From: JBBIVP01 sp037439705 [NCBI: bacterium]
GTDB taxonomy: Bacteria > JBBIVP01
Assembly (NCBI GenBank): GCA_037439705.1
Contig: JBBIVP010000070.1
Location: 1-10,007, forward strand
DNA: 10,007 nucleotides
Direction: 5' to 3'
The translations under genes were made by a program, and so were the position numbers. Under the pieces are notes generated by a model that did no database searches, was not told where the DNA came from, and was given only the letters and a program-made list of their open reading frames with translations. Positions 1-6,692 of this stretch are shown here, in pieces. How positions within the stretch are numbered: the stretch's first letter is position 1; the number at the start of each line of letters is the position of its first letter.

Positions 1-1
1 G

Positions 2-946
2 GTCTACGATGTTGTATGCGCAATAGTATGGGTATAGGACGATGAAGGAGATGCACAGATTGGTCTTGGTGGAATACTTCTTCCGGAAGTATTTTCCCTC
101 GCTCATTTCGGTCCCGACTTCAGCGGAAGAGGAGGTGGACTTGGATTGATGGGTGGAGGCGGTGGTTCAACAGGAGGTGCTTCCTTTCAGGCAATGTCTT
201 ACCTTGCAAAGTCTGGAGGAGGAATTGAACACATTGATATGGCGGCTGCTCTTGCTAGGTCAAATGCAGCAAAGAATCCATACGCCCATCTTCAGATTCC
301 TGATTGCAAACCAGAAGATATAGCAAAAACACCAATAATTTCCTATCCATTGAGATACGGTCATACCTGCCCTACTTCCTGTGGAGCCTGCGCTGTAATA
401 ATAGTTGCTGAAGAGAAGGTAAAAAAATATGCTGAAACGGACAGGGTTGCATGGGTTAAAGGTGTTGCCTGCGGAAGCTCCGATGCAACCATAGGAAATG
501 TTCACGACGGACAGATTACAGACCCCGCTGACCAGGAAATATGCAAAATTGTTGCGAGGAGGGCTTACAAGAAGGCAGGGATAAAGAATCCCAGAAAGGA
601 AATTCAGGTTGCTGAGGTCTATGACGGATTTGCCCATCAGATTCTTATGTGGCCGGAAAAATTGCTTCTCGTAGACGATGGTGCCTCACCAAAACTCATT
701 GAAAAAGGATATTACAACATTGACGGAGAACTTCCCGTTAATCCATCAGGAGGAGTGACGAGCACAAATGCCATAGGTGCATCAGCGCTTGTAAGGGTGG
801 CAGAGGCAGCGCTTCAGGTAATGGGCATTGCAGAAGGAGGGCATCAGGTTCCCAGAAGGTTTAAGAATGCAGTTGCTCATGGATGGGGCGGATTGTTTCA
901 GTTTAACACCGTGACGGTTCTTGGGGATAGCCCAGTTAAAAAATAG
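2..946 (+). CDS. Thiolase-superfamily protein (SCPx/acetyl-CoA acetyltransferase-like), C-terminal part, 5' end off the window
   Basis: This is the C-terminal part of a thiolase-fold protein. The first codons (VYDVVCAI) resemble the SGxxDVV segment that follows the N-terminal catalytic Cys, so that Cys should lie off the left edge. An in-frame TAG at 35-37 interrupts this frame. It is open from 38, and the first start-like codon is TTG at 146. Numbering from that TTG, 157-168 (EVYDGFAHQILM) matches the thiolase motif usually read as NEAFA, and 199-213 (NPSGGVTSTNAIGAS) matches the NPxGG...GHPxGA block. The usual catalytic His of GHP is Asn208, and the usual C-terminal CxGGG Cys is missing (AHGWGG, 244-249). 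Family members that pair with DUF35 include biosynthetic thiolases and retro-aldolases such as Ltp2, so acyl-CoA chemistry is likely but ordinary thiolysis is uncertain. The next gene, encoding DUF35, follows after 9 bases. Confidence 0.85.
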
Positions 947-950
947 GAGG
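945..950 (+). promoter_or_regulatory. Ribosome binding site for the DUF35 gene
   Basis: A perfect AGGAGG overlaps the thiolase TAG stop and sits 5 bases before the ATG at 956. It fixes that start and suggests translational coupling of the thiolase and DUF35 partners. Confidence 0.8.
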
Positions 951-955
951 AAAAA

Positions 956-1426
956 ATGAAAGTAGAGGAATTAAAGGAAACAAAGGAAATATATTTTTAC
1001 TGGGACCTTAGCGCAATGAAATGGAAAATAGAAGCGGATGGATTAGTGCTTCTCATGGAGGGATTCAAGGAAAAGAAGGTTCTGGGAAGGCAGTGTCATA
1101 AGTGCGGAACTGTTTATGTTCCGGGACCAACATATTGCAGGAAATGTCACATTGATATCTACAGAATAGTGGAGGTTAAAAACGAGGGAACCATAGGTGC
1201 TTTTACTGTAAACCTTGCTGACATAAGGGGAAATCCACTTGAAGAGATAAGCATAGTTGTATGCGTCAAACTTGATGGGTCAGATTCCTGGCTCATGGGA
1301 AGGCTTGAAGGCTGGAAGGATTGGAAAAAAATAAAATCAGGAATGAGGGTAAAGGTGGAATGGTCTGATAAACCAAAAGGAACCCTTTCAGACCTCCTCA
1401 ACTTTAAATTGATAGAAGAAAAATAA
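956..1426 (+). CDS. DUF35 zinc-ribbon/OB-fold acyl-CoA-associated protein
   Basis: This is a 156-residue protein of the DUF35 type. A helical N-terminus (about 1-40) leads into a rubredoxin-like zinc ribbon with C47-x2-C50 and C61-x2-C64 (QCHKCG, YCRKC), then an OB-fold of beta strands (about 68-153). These proteins bind and stabilise thiolase-fold partners. In archaea one bridges acetoacetyl-CoA thiolase and HMG-CoA synthase, and in actinobacterial sterol degradation a DUF35 domain partners with the Ltp2 aldolase. The immediate upstream neighbour is such a thiolase-fold gene, so a two-subunit complex is expected. Length and all four zinc ligands are normal. The start is set by AGGAGG 5 bases upstream. 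No third subunit (HMG-CoA synthase or dehydratase) is seen next to it. The substrate is unknown. Confidence 0.9.
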   Translation: MKVEELKETKEIYFYWDLSAMKWKIEADGLVLLMEGFKEKKVLGRQCHKCGTVYVPGPTYCRKCHIDIYRIVEVKNEGTIGAFTVNLADIRGNPLEEISIVVCVKLDGSDSWLMGRLEGWKDWKKIKSGMRVKVEWSDKPKGTLSDLLNFKLIEEK

Positions 1427-1478
1427 ACCTGCTTTTTCATAAAAGAGAAAAGGTTGAAGGCAAAAATTCTTTAAAAAG

Positions 1479-1506
1479 TTGAAATATATTTTAAATCTGA
1501 TAAAAT
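1479..1506 (+). promoter_or_regulatory. Predicted extended -10 promoter for the hydrolase-recJ operon
   Basis: TTGAAA (1479-1484), a 16-base spacer, then TGA-TAAAAT (-10 hexamer at 1501-1506 with an upstream TG at 1498-1499). It is the only good sigma-70-like match in the 90-base gap after the DUF35 gene. Transcription would begin about 1512-1514, leaving only a few bases before the ATG at 1517. The rest of the gap (1427-1516) is AT-rich, with only a weak imperfect inverted repeat just after the DUF35 stop. Confidence 0.5.
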
Positions 1507-1516
1507 TAAAGCAATT

Positions 1517-2602
1517 ATGGAAAAAGAAAAAAAGATGGGTTTTCTTGCTCAGATACCAAAAATAATAAAATTTCCTGAATTAAAAAAGAAAGAGAAGAAG
1601 AAGAAGGAAGAAAAAACTCCGCTCGGTGGAAAGTTAACACGGATAAGGTCTTTTGATGGAGCAAAAATCTATTATGCCTATTACATTCCAAAAAACAAAT
1701 CTCAAATAAAAGAAAAAAGAACTATTGTTTTTGGAAGCGGCTGGCTTGCATTTCCAATGATATGGAGGCGGCAGATAGAAGCATTCAAAAACGACTATTA
1801 TATAATAACAATAAGAAACAGGGGATGTTTTGGTTCAGAGCTTGGAAAAAGCACAGCAAAAACGTACATTGAGGATTCAGCCGAAGATTTAAAACTCATA
1901 CTTGATGAAAGAAAGATCAAAAAGGCTGTAATAGTTGGGCACTCAATGTGGGGACTCATTGCCCTTCAGTTTTACAAAAAATACCCACAGAGGGTTGCAG
2001 GACTCGTTCTTGTGAGTGCACCTGATGCCAATCCCCTTGATTACCTCTTTTTCAAAAAATTGAGCAAGTATCAGTTTCTTCTGACATGGATATTGAAAAT
2101 AATTGAAAAAATACCAATTATTGACCTCTTTAAAAATATAATCGTTTCAAGAAGCACGTATTTCAACTACTTCATCCAAGTAGCACTGACAGGAACACTC
2201 ATAAATCAGGGATATTTAGACGAAAATGAATTAAATGAGATAATTTTGAAGATAAAAGAAGCGCCATCAAAAGTTGGAGCAATGTCTTTGAGAGCAATGC
2301 TTGATATAGACCTATCAGAAATTCTTCCTCATATAAGCGTTCCAACCCTCGTTGTTGCTGGAAAGGCAGACCCAATAGTTCTCTGGACATCCTCAAAGAG
2401 AATTGTGGAGGACATAAATTTTGACAGAGAAGAAAAATACGCGGAACTCTTTATTATGACAAAGTGCGGACATATAGCGATAATGGAGCATCCTTCAAAA
2501 TTCAATCAAAAGTTTCAGGAGTTTCTTGAAAAAAGGGTAATTCCATACTGGGACAAAAGGAAAGAAAAAGAGAAAAAGGCGCTGGAAGAAGGAATAAAAT
2601 AA
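1517..2602 (+). CDS. Alpha/beta hydrolase
   Basis: This is a 361-residue alpha/beta-hydrolase-fold enzyme. The nucleophile elbow is GHSMWG (141-146) with Ser143, the acid is Asp285 in GKADP (282-286), and the base is His319 in CGHIAIMEHP. The oxyanion-side motif TIRNRGCFGS (98-107) corresponds to the usual DxRGxGxS strand-turn. A cap domain (about 170-260) separates the core halves. The first 35 residues are extremely basic (FPELKKKEKKKKEEKT) and there is no signal peptide, so it is probably cytoplasmic. The Trp after the Ser-Met of the elbow replaces the more usual Gly. An esterase, thioesterase or C-C hydrolase role cannot be told apart here. No Shine-Dalgarno is seen before the ATG, and the promoter sits almost on the start. 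It is the first gene of an operon with three downstream genes. Confidence 0.88.
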   Translation: MEKEKKMGFLAQIPKIIKFPELKKKEKKKKEEKTPLGGKLTRIRSFDGAKIYYAYYIPKNKSQIKEKRTIVFGSGWLAFPMIWRRQIEAFKNDYYIITIRNRGCFGSELGKSTAKTYIEDSAEDLKLILDERKIKKAVIVGHSMWGLIALQFYKKYPQRVAGLVLVSAPDANPLDYLFFKKLSKYQFLLTWILKIIEKIPIIDLFKNIIVSRSTYFNYFIQVALTGTLINQGYLDENELNEIILKIKEAPSKVGAMSLRAMLDIDLSEILPHISVPTLVVAGKADPIVLWTSSKRIVEDINFDREEKYAELFIMTKCGHIAIMEHPSKFNQKFQEFLEKRVIPYWDKRKEKEKKALEEGIK

Positions 2603-2608
2603 AAAAAA

Positions 2609-3103
2609 ATGGGGTTTATCTTATTTTTATTTTTCTCAACAATTATAAAGGATTTCTCCCTAAATGAACTGGCAAAGACCTCTGACCTCATAGTTCAGGG
2701 TGAGGTTCTGGAAATTTCCTCCAGAATGGAATCAAAACACATATACACCTATGTAAAAGTGAAAATTTCAAATTCCTTCAAGGGAGATTTTCCAGATGCA
2801 GTGACATTGAAAATAAAAGGTGGAAAAATTGGAAATATTGTGGAGAAAGTATCAGGAAATCCATCCTTTGAAAAGGGCGAAAGGGTTATACTTTTTCTAA
2901 AGAAAAGGGGAGAATTTTTTTATCCCTCCGGTATGGCTCTCGGTAAATTTAAAATAATAAATGAAAACGGGATTGATTTTGTCATAAATAATGCAGAAGG
3001 CTTATCAGTTTACAAAGATGGGAGAATAGTTAAGCCTGAGGAGAGGAGATGGGGGTATGAGGAATTTGTTCTCATGATAAGGAGGCTTCTTGAGGAAAGA
3101 TAA
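2609..3103 (+). CDS. Small secreted protein of unknown function, partner of matrixin protease
   Basis: This is a 164-residue protein with a hydrophobic N-terminus (GFILFLFFSTII, 2-13), probably a signal peptide or anchor though lacking a positive n-region. The start is forced: the hydrolase stop TAA is in the same frame two codons upstream, and the next Met is residue 40. The mature part is beta-rich, with SLNELAKTSDLIVQGEV early, then an alternating strand around 48-72 (YVKVKISNSFKGDF...VTLKI), a glycine-rich turn (GGKIGNIVEKVSG) and ERVILFLK. From memory this pattern (a 'suffering a state of being exposed, conveys a cost' type secreted domain has no useful name) recurs in hypothetical proteins next to matrixin-like proteases. 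I know of no assigned function. It could be a chaperone, inhibitor or partner of the next gene product, which overlaps it by 14 bases. Confidence 0.7.
   Translation: MGFILFLFFSTIIKDFSLNELAKTSDLIVQGEVLEISSRMESKHIYTYVKVKISNSFKGDFPDAVTLKIKGGKIGNIVEKVSGNPSFEKGERVILFLKKRGEFFYPSGMALGKFKIINENGIDFVINNAEGLSVYKDGRIVKPEERRWGYEEFVLMIRRLLEER
3079..3085 (+). promoter_or_regulatory. Ribosome binding site selecting a TTG start for the matrixin gene
   Basis: AAGGAGG sits inside the 3' end of the upstream gene, 4 bases before TTG at 3090. No ATG or GTG precedes the hydrophobic signal-like segment in this frame, so this site supports TTG as the start. Confidence 0.65.
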
Positions 3104-4127
3104 AATTTTTTTTCTTTTTATTTATTTGATATCTTCGGGTTTTAATGTTTATAAAACAGGAGATGGGATAGCAGTAAAGTGGCCGAGGGAATCAATTCCT
3201 GTTGGGTTTTACATAAATGAAAAAGGTTCAGATGACATAGCGGATATGAACTCCATTATTAATGAAGTAAATCAATCTTTTAAGGCATGGGAAGTATATG
3301 GAAGCTTCATAAAGAGCAATTATCTCGGAACCACCCCTCTAATCCCTGAAAAAGAAACTGGAACGAATAAGGAGATTAAAAATGTTGTTGGATGGGTTGA
3401 GGAGAACTGGGAGGATGATGCGGGTGCTATCGCCATAACAACAGTTATCTATTATGAGGATACAGGAGAGATCATTGAGGCTGATATGGCTTTGAACGGA
3501 GTTAATTTTAAATGGACGCTCAATCCTCCCTCTCCATGCCCTTCTAACAATTTAGTTGACCTGAGAAATGTCATAACCCATGAGGCAGGTCATTTCTTCG
3601 GACTGGACCATTCAAACATTGAAGGAGCCACAATGTATCCCTCATCTCCTCCATGCGATACTGAAAAAAGAGACCTCGCTCCTGATGATATAAACGGCAT
3701 AATATATCTTTATCCTAAAGATGGAATTCCTGTTATTGAAAGTATTTATCCTGAAAAGGGCTCAAATTCTGAAAGCAATTTTGAACTAAACATCTACGGA
3801 AAAGGTTTCTCAAATTCCGTATTCGTTCACCTCATAAATCGTTCATCAACTATAAAAGCATATTCCACACAGACTATAAGTGCAGAGCAGATAAAAGCAT
3901 ATTTTAACCTCATGGGAAAAGAAGAAGGATTATATTCAGTCGTTCTTATAAACAATCCAGGAGAAACCCCGTATACAGCCATCCTTGAGAACTCATTTGA
4001 AATTGTAAGCGGACCTTCGGATTATGTAAGTGAAGAGGGATGCGGATGCTCATCATCCAGCACGCTCAATCCTTTTATATTCCTTTTTCCCCTTTATTTT
4101 ATTTTCAAACATGTTTCCCGTAATTAA
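3090..4127 (+). CDS. Matrixin-family zinc metalloprotease with IPT/TIG-like domain and Cys-type C-terminal sorting-like tail
   Basis: This is a 345-residue secreted or surface protease. The signal peptide is RKDKIFFLFIYLISSGF (2-18). The catalytic domain (about 25-210) carries the full metzincin motif HEAGHFFGLDH (164-174; zinc ligands His164, His168 and His174, base Glu165) and a Met-turn at ATMYP (Met182). The helix-closing DLAPDDINGIIYLYP (195-209) is typical of matrixins. A beta-sandwich segment (212-306, IPVIESIYPEKG...) looks like an IPT/TIG domain. The end has GCGC (317-320), a serine run, a hydrophobic helix (NPFIFLFPLYFIF) and the basic tail KHVSRN, the layout of MYXO-CTERM-like cell-surface sorting signals. 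It starts with TTG behind AAGGAGG. It overlaps its upstream neighbour by 14 bases and recJ by 17. Confidence 0.9.
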   Translation: MRKDKIFFLFIYLISSGFNVYKTGDGIAVKWPRESIPVGFYINEKGSDDIADMNSIINEVNQSFKAWEVYGSFIKSNYLGTTPLIPEKETGTNKEIKNVVGWVEENWEDDAGAIAITTVIYYEDTGEIIEADMALNGVNFKWTLNPPSPCPSNNLVDLRNVITHEAGHFFGLDHSNIEGATMYPSSPPCDTEKRDLAPDDINGIIYLYPKDGIPVIESIYPEKGSNSESNFELNIYGKGFSNSVFVHLINRSSTIKAYSTQTISAEQIKAYFNLMGKEEGLYSVVLINNPGETPYTAILENSFEIVSGPSDYVSEEGCGCSSSSTLNPFIFLFPLYFIFKHVSRN

Positions 4128-5790
4128 AAGGAACTGGAAAAAAAGGGAAGGAAATGGACATGAAAATATAGAAAGGGAACTGCAAGTTTCTTCATCTGTC
4201 GCTAAGGTCTTGAGAAACAGAGGAATAAAGGAGCCTGAAGAGGTTTCAAATTTTATAAATCCGTCCTTGAAGGAATTAACCGAGCCATACCTAATAAAAG
4301 ATATGAAAAAGGCTGCGGAAAGGATTTATACAGCGATAAAGAAAAAGGAAAAAATCTGCATATACGGAGACTACGATGCGGATGGACTATGCGCCTCAGC
4401 AATTCTTTACGACTTTTTGTCCCTCCACGGAGCAAATCTTACAGTATTTGTTCCACATCGGATAAAGCACGGATACGGTTTTCACGAAGAGATAGTTTTA
4501 AAACTGAAGACAAAAGGAGTAAGGGTAATAGTCACAGCGGATTGTGGAATAAACTCATTTTCTGCCTGTGAAAGGGCAAAAAATTTTGGAATAGATGTGA
4601 TAATCACAGACCATCACCTTCCATCAGGAAAAATTCCTCCAGCCTTTGCAATTCTTGACCCATCAATTAAAGGAAGTGGCTTCAAGGACGAATTTCTCTG
4701 TGGAGCAGGAGTTGCCTTTTATCTGTGCATAGGATTGAGAAAATACATAAGGGAAATAGGTGAATACAATGAAATAAAAGAACCAAATCTTGCTACATTT
4801 CTTGATCTGGTCGCAACCGCTACTGTTGTGGATGTGGCTCCATTGAGAAACGAAAATCGCATAATGACAAAGATAGGGCTTGATGTTTTGAGAAAGACAA
4901 AGCGGGAAGGGTTGAGGGCATTGATTAAGGAAAGCGGGCTGTCTTTTGAAAACCTTTCCACATTTCATTTAAGTTTTGTTATAGGTCCAAGAATAAACGC
5001 TGCTGGAAGGGTATCTGACCCAATCTCAGCGCTTCACCTTCTTCTGACAAGGGATACCCTCTCTGCTTCAAGAATTGCAAAAGAACTGAACAATAAAAAT
5101 CAGGAGAGACAGGCAATTGAGAAAGAAATACTTGAGGAAGCCACGAAAATGGTTGAGGAACTTCCGGAGGAAGATAAAGCAATTGTGCTGTTTTCCGATA
5201 ACTGGCATCCCGGCGTAATAGGAATTGTAGCATCAAAAATAGCAGAAAAATTTTATCGCCCTGTTCTTCTTGGAACAAAGGATGGAGATATTCTCAGGTT
5301 TTCTGCAAGAAGCATAGAAGGGATTCACATAACAAACATCTTAAGAAATTTTGAAAAAAATTTTATTTCCCTCGGCGGTCATGCATCCGCTACTGGTTTT
5401 GTTCTTAAAAAAGAAAATTTAGATGAATTTAAAAGTTCTTTTTTGAAATATGTAAACGAAAAGGTAAAACTGGGAATCCCGTTCATTGAGTATGATGAGG
5501 AAGCCAGTCCCTCTTCCCTTTCAGAAAAAGATGTTGAAATTTTATCCTATCTTGAGCCATTTGGAGAGGGAAATCCTGAGCCCGTATTTCTTGTAAGAAA
5601 GGTGAAATTAATAAATCCGAGGAAGGCAAAAAAGGGATTTGCGTACACCCTCATTGATAACGGAAAAGGATATACTGCTTTTTCAGACGAATCCTTTCCC
5701 TGTGGAGACCTTGAGGTGCTTTATACTCCGTTTCTCAACAGGGAAGGGAAATTATCTCTGAGAATCATTGATGTAAGGGAAAGGGGATAA
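4111..5790 (+). CDS. recJ: Single-stranded-DNA-specific 5'-3' exonuclease RecJ
   Basis: This is a 559-residue DHH/DHHA1 nuclease acting in recombination, base-excision and mismatch repair. Motif I is YGDYDADG (85-92), motif II TADCG (142-146), motif III DHH (167-169), then DLVATATVVDVAPL (232-245) and GPRINAAGR (292-300). The DHHA1 domain shows NWHPGVIGIVASKIAEKF (364-381) and GGHASATG (422-429). The C-terminal OB-fold begins near EPFGEGNPEPVF. All metal-binding aspartates and histidines are present and the length is normal. I chose ATG 4111 rather than GTG 4030. The longer form adds a hydrophobic stretch that only mirrors the overlapping protease tail, while RecJ homology begins near IKRNWKK. 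No Shine-Dalgarno is seen at 4111, so coupling to the upstream stop at 4127 is likely. A housekeeping repair gene behind a surface protease is probably only shared transcription. Confidence 0.96.
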   Translation: MFPVIKRNWKKREGNGHENIERELQVSSSVAKVLRNRGIKEPEEVSNFINPSLKELTEPYLIKDMKKAAERIYTAIKKKEKICIYGDYDADGLCASAILYDFLSLHGANLTVFVPHRIKHGYGFHEEIVLKLKTKGVRVIVTADCGINSFSACERAKNFGIDVIITDHHLPSGKIPPAFAILDPSIKGSGFKDEFLCGAGVAFYLCIGLRKYIREIGEYNEIKEPNLATFLDLVATATVVDVAPLRNENRIMTKIGLDVLRKTKREGLRALIKESGLSFENLSTFHLSFVIGPRINAAGRVSDPISALHLLLTRDTLSASRIAKELNNKNQERQAIEKEILEEATKMVEELPEEDKAIVLFSDNWHPGVIGIVASKIAEKFYRPVLLGTKDGDILRFSARSIEGIHITNILRNFEKNFISLGGHASATGFVLKKENLDEFKSSFLKYVNEKVKLGIPFIEYDEEASPSSLSEKDVEILSYLEPFGEGNPEPVFLVRKVKLINPRKAKKGFAYTLIDNGKGYTAFSDESFPCGDLEVLYTPFLNREGKLSLRIIDVRERG

Positions 5791-5813
5791 GAAACAGAAA
5801 ATTCAAATTTTTC

Positions 5814-5841
5814 TTGACTTTTAAAATTTTGGTGTTATTTT
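5814..5841 (+). promoter_or_regulatory. Predicted promoter of the nickel uptake operon
   Basis: TTGACT (5814-5819), a 16-base spacer, and TATTTT (5836-5841). The -10 falls inside the left arm of the palindrome at 5832-5858. A repressor bound there would block both the -10 and the expected transcription start near 5848. The -10 match is only fair (4 of 6). Confidence 0.5.
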
Positions 5842-5858
5842 TTTAAAAAAAATAACAC
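5832..5858. promoter_or_regulatory. Palindromic operator, probable NikR binding site
   Basis: This 27-base near-perfect palindrome has ends GTGTTAT and ATAACAC separated by 13 bases. The interior is a run of 7 T then 8 A, so arms of 13 bases pair around one central base. The ends and spacing fit the NikR consensus I recall from comparative work on delta-proteobacteria (GTGTTAC-N13/14-GTAACAC), with one change per half-site. NikR is a nickel-sensing repressor of the ribbon-helix-helix family. The site lies over the -10 region and immediately before the Shine-Dalgarno of a nickel-type transport operon, which supports the call independently. No nikR gene is in the window. Confidence 0.75.
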
Positions 5859-5865
5859 AGGAGGT
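5859..5865 (+). promoter_or_regulatory. Ribosome binding site of the first gene of the nickel operon
   Basis: AGGAGGT directly abuts the right end of the palindrome and lies 5 bases before ATG 5871, fixing that start. Other Met codons downstream lie inside the signal peptide and have no such site. Confidence 0.8.
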
Positions 5866-5870
5866 GGAAG

Positions 5871-6683
5871 ATGAAAAAAGAAGATGGACGAAGGGAAAAT
5901 GGAAAATGGATCGGAGGGATGCTCATGGGTTTAGGGTTTATTCTCTTTCCGGCAACTGCCTTCTCACATCATGCCCTTGAATACATGGATGTGGAATCAT
6001 ACTCCATAGCGGGAAAGAAAGAATCGGTCTTCTATCTGAGATATGATTACTTTGTTGACGACAAATCAGATGCAAGTCTTGACCACTGGGAGTTAACGCC
6101 CGGAATTTCATACGGAATTCTGAAAAGAGTGATGTTTGACGCCCACATCCATCTTTCCAAATTCGGAAGAGGGCATTTTTTAGAGGGAATATCAGAAGAA
6201 GAAACTTCTCCATTCTTTGAAGCCATTGCTCCATCTTTAATCATCCAGCTTACAAAATACAAACAGCTTCCCGTGGATATTGCCCTTTCCCTCTGCTACG
6301 AATATCCGTTTCATCGCTCAAGAAAACTCATAGGTGGAACCCATACTTTTGAAGGAAAACTCATTCTGAGCAGAGACTTTGGCGTCCACAGCAACATAAC
6401 CCTCAATGCAGGTGGCTCAATAGATGAAAATGGAGATTATGAAGTTTTATGGATGCTTGGAGCAAAAATCCCTCTCACATCTCAGGCGCATGGAATTGCT
6501 GGTGGAATAGAGATTGAAGGAACCCATACAGAAGAGGAAGGTGCGATTATCTTTCTTCCGGGGATATACTTTCCAATCTCCCAGAGCATAAGGATGAAAG
6601 CTGGTTTCGGAGCAGGCTTCACATTAAATGAGAAAACAGTATGGACGGAGAAGGCTGCGGTTCAGTTGATGTATGTTTTCTGA
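5871..6683 (+). CDS. Predicted outer-membrane beta-barrel, putative nickel channel of a NikR-type operon
   Basis: This is a 270-residue protein I do not recognise as a named family. It has a long n-region (KKEDGRRENGK), a hydrophobic core (13-27) and a cleavage site after either ATA (30) or AFS (32). The mature chain therefore starts FSHH or HH. The rest alternates short amphipathic strands with turns rich in Gly, Asn and Asp, for example ALSLCYEYPF, HSNITLNAGGSI and AVQLMYVF. It ends in Phe, the classic beta-barrel C-terminal signature. About 240 mature residues would suit an 8- to 12-strand barrel. Eleven histidines occur after the signal peptide (33, 34, 72, 92, 94, 102, 148, 158, 173, 207, 219). 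As first gene behind a NikR-like operator and ahead of nikKLMQO, it is inferred to move nickel across, or capture it at, the outer membrane. A periplasmic lipocalin-like protein is the alternative. Confidence 0.72.
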   Translation: MKKEDGRRENGKWIGGMLMGLGFILFPATAFSHHALEYMDVESYSIAGKKESVFYLRYDYFVDDKSDASLDHWELTPGISYGILKRVMFDAHIHLSKFGRGHFLEGISEEETSPFFEAIAPSLIIQLTKYKQLPVDIALSLCYEYPFHRSRKLIGGTHTFEGKLILSRDFGVHSNITLNAGGSIDENGDYEVLWMLGAKIPLTSQAHGIAGGIEIEGTHTEEEGAIIFLPGIYFPISQSIRMKAGFGAGFTLNEKTVWTEKAAVQLMYVF

Positions 6684-6692
6684 GGTGAAAAT

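Noticed and set aside
260-637. Minus-strand open frame of 125 residues inside the thiolase gene
   Set aside because: It is antisense to a clear thiolase coding region, lacks recognisable motifs and is a composition shadow. Similar minus-strand frames elsewhere in the window were rejected for the same reason.
1426-1455. Inverted repeat AACCT...AGGTT after the DUF35 gene as a terminator
   Set aside because: Only about five pairs, a poor inner stem and no following T-run.
2600-2611. Nine-A run between the hydrolase stop and the next ATG as a slippage or readthrough site making a fusion protein
   Set aside because: The two frames are the same, separated by TAA, so readthrough is formally possible. 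But the downstream protein begins with its own signal-like segment and a fusion makes no functional sense.
4030-4110. Longer recJ start at GTG 4030
   Set aside because: The extra 27 residues include a hydrophobic stretch produced by the overlapping protease anchor, and RecJ homology starts just after ATG 4111.
5832-5858. Palindrome as an intrinsic terminator of recJ
   Set aside because: The stem is nearly all A/U, with no GC-rich portion and no T-run after it. Its position over a promoter and its match to NikR half-sites fit an operator better.
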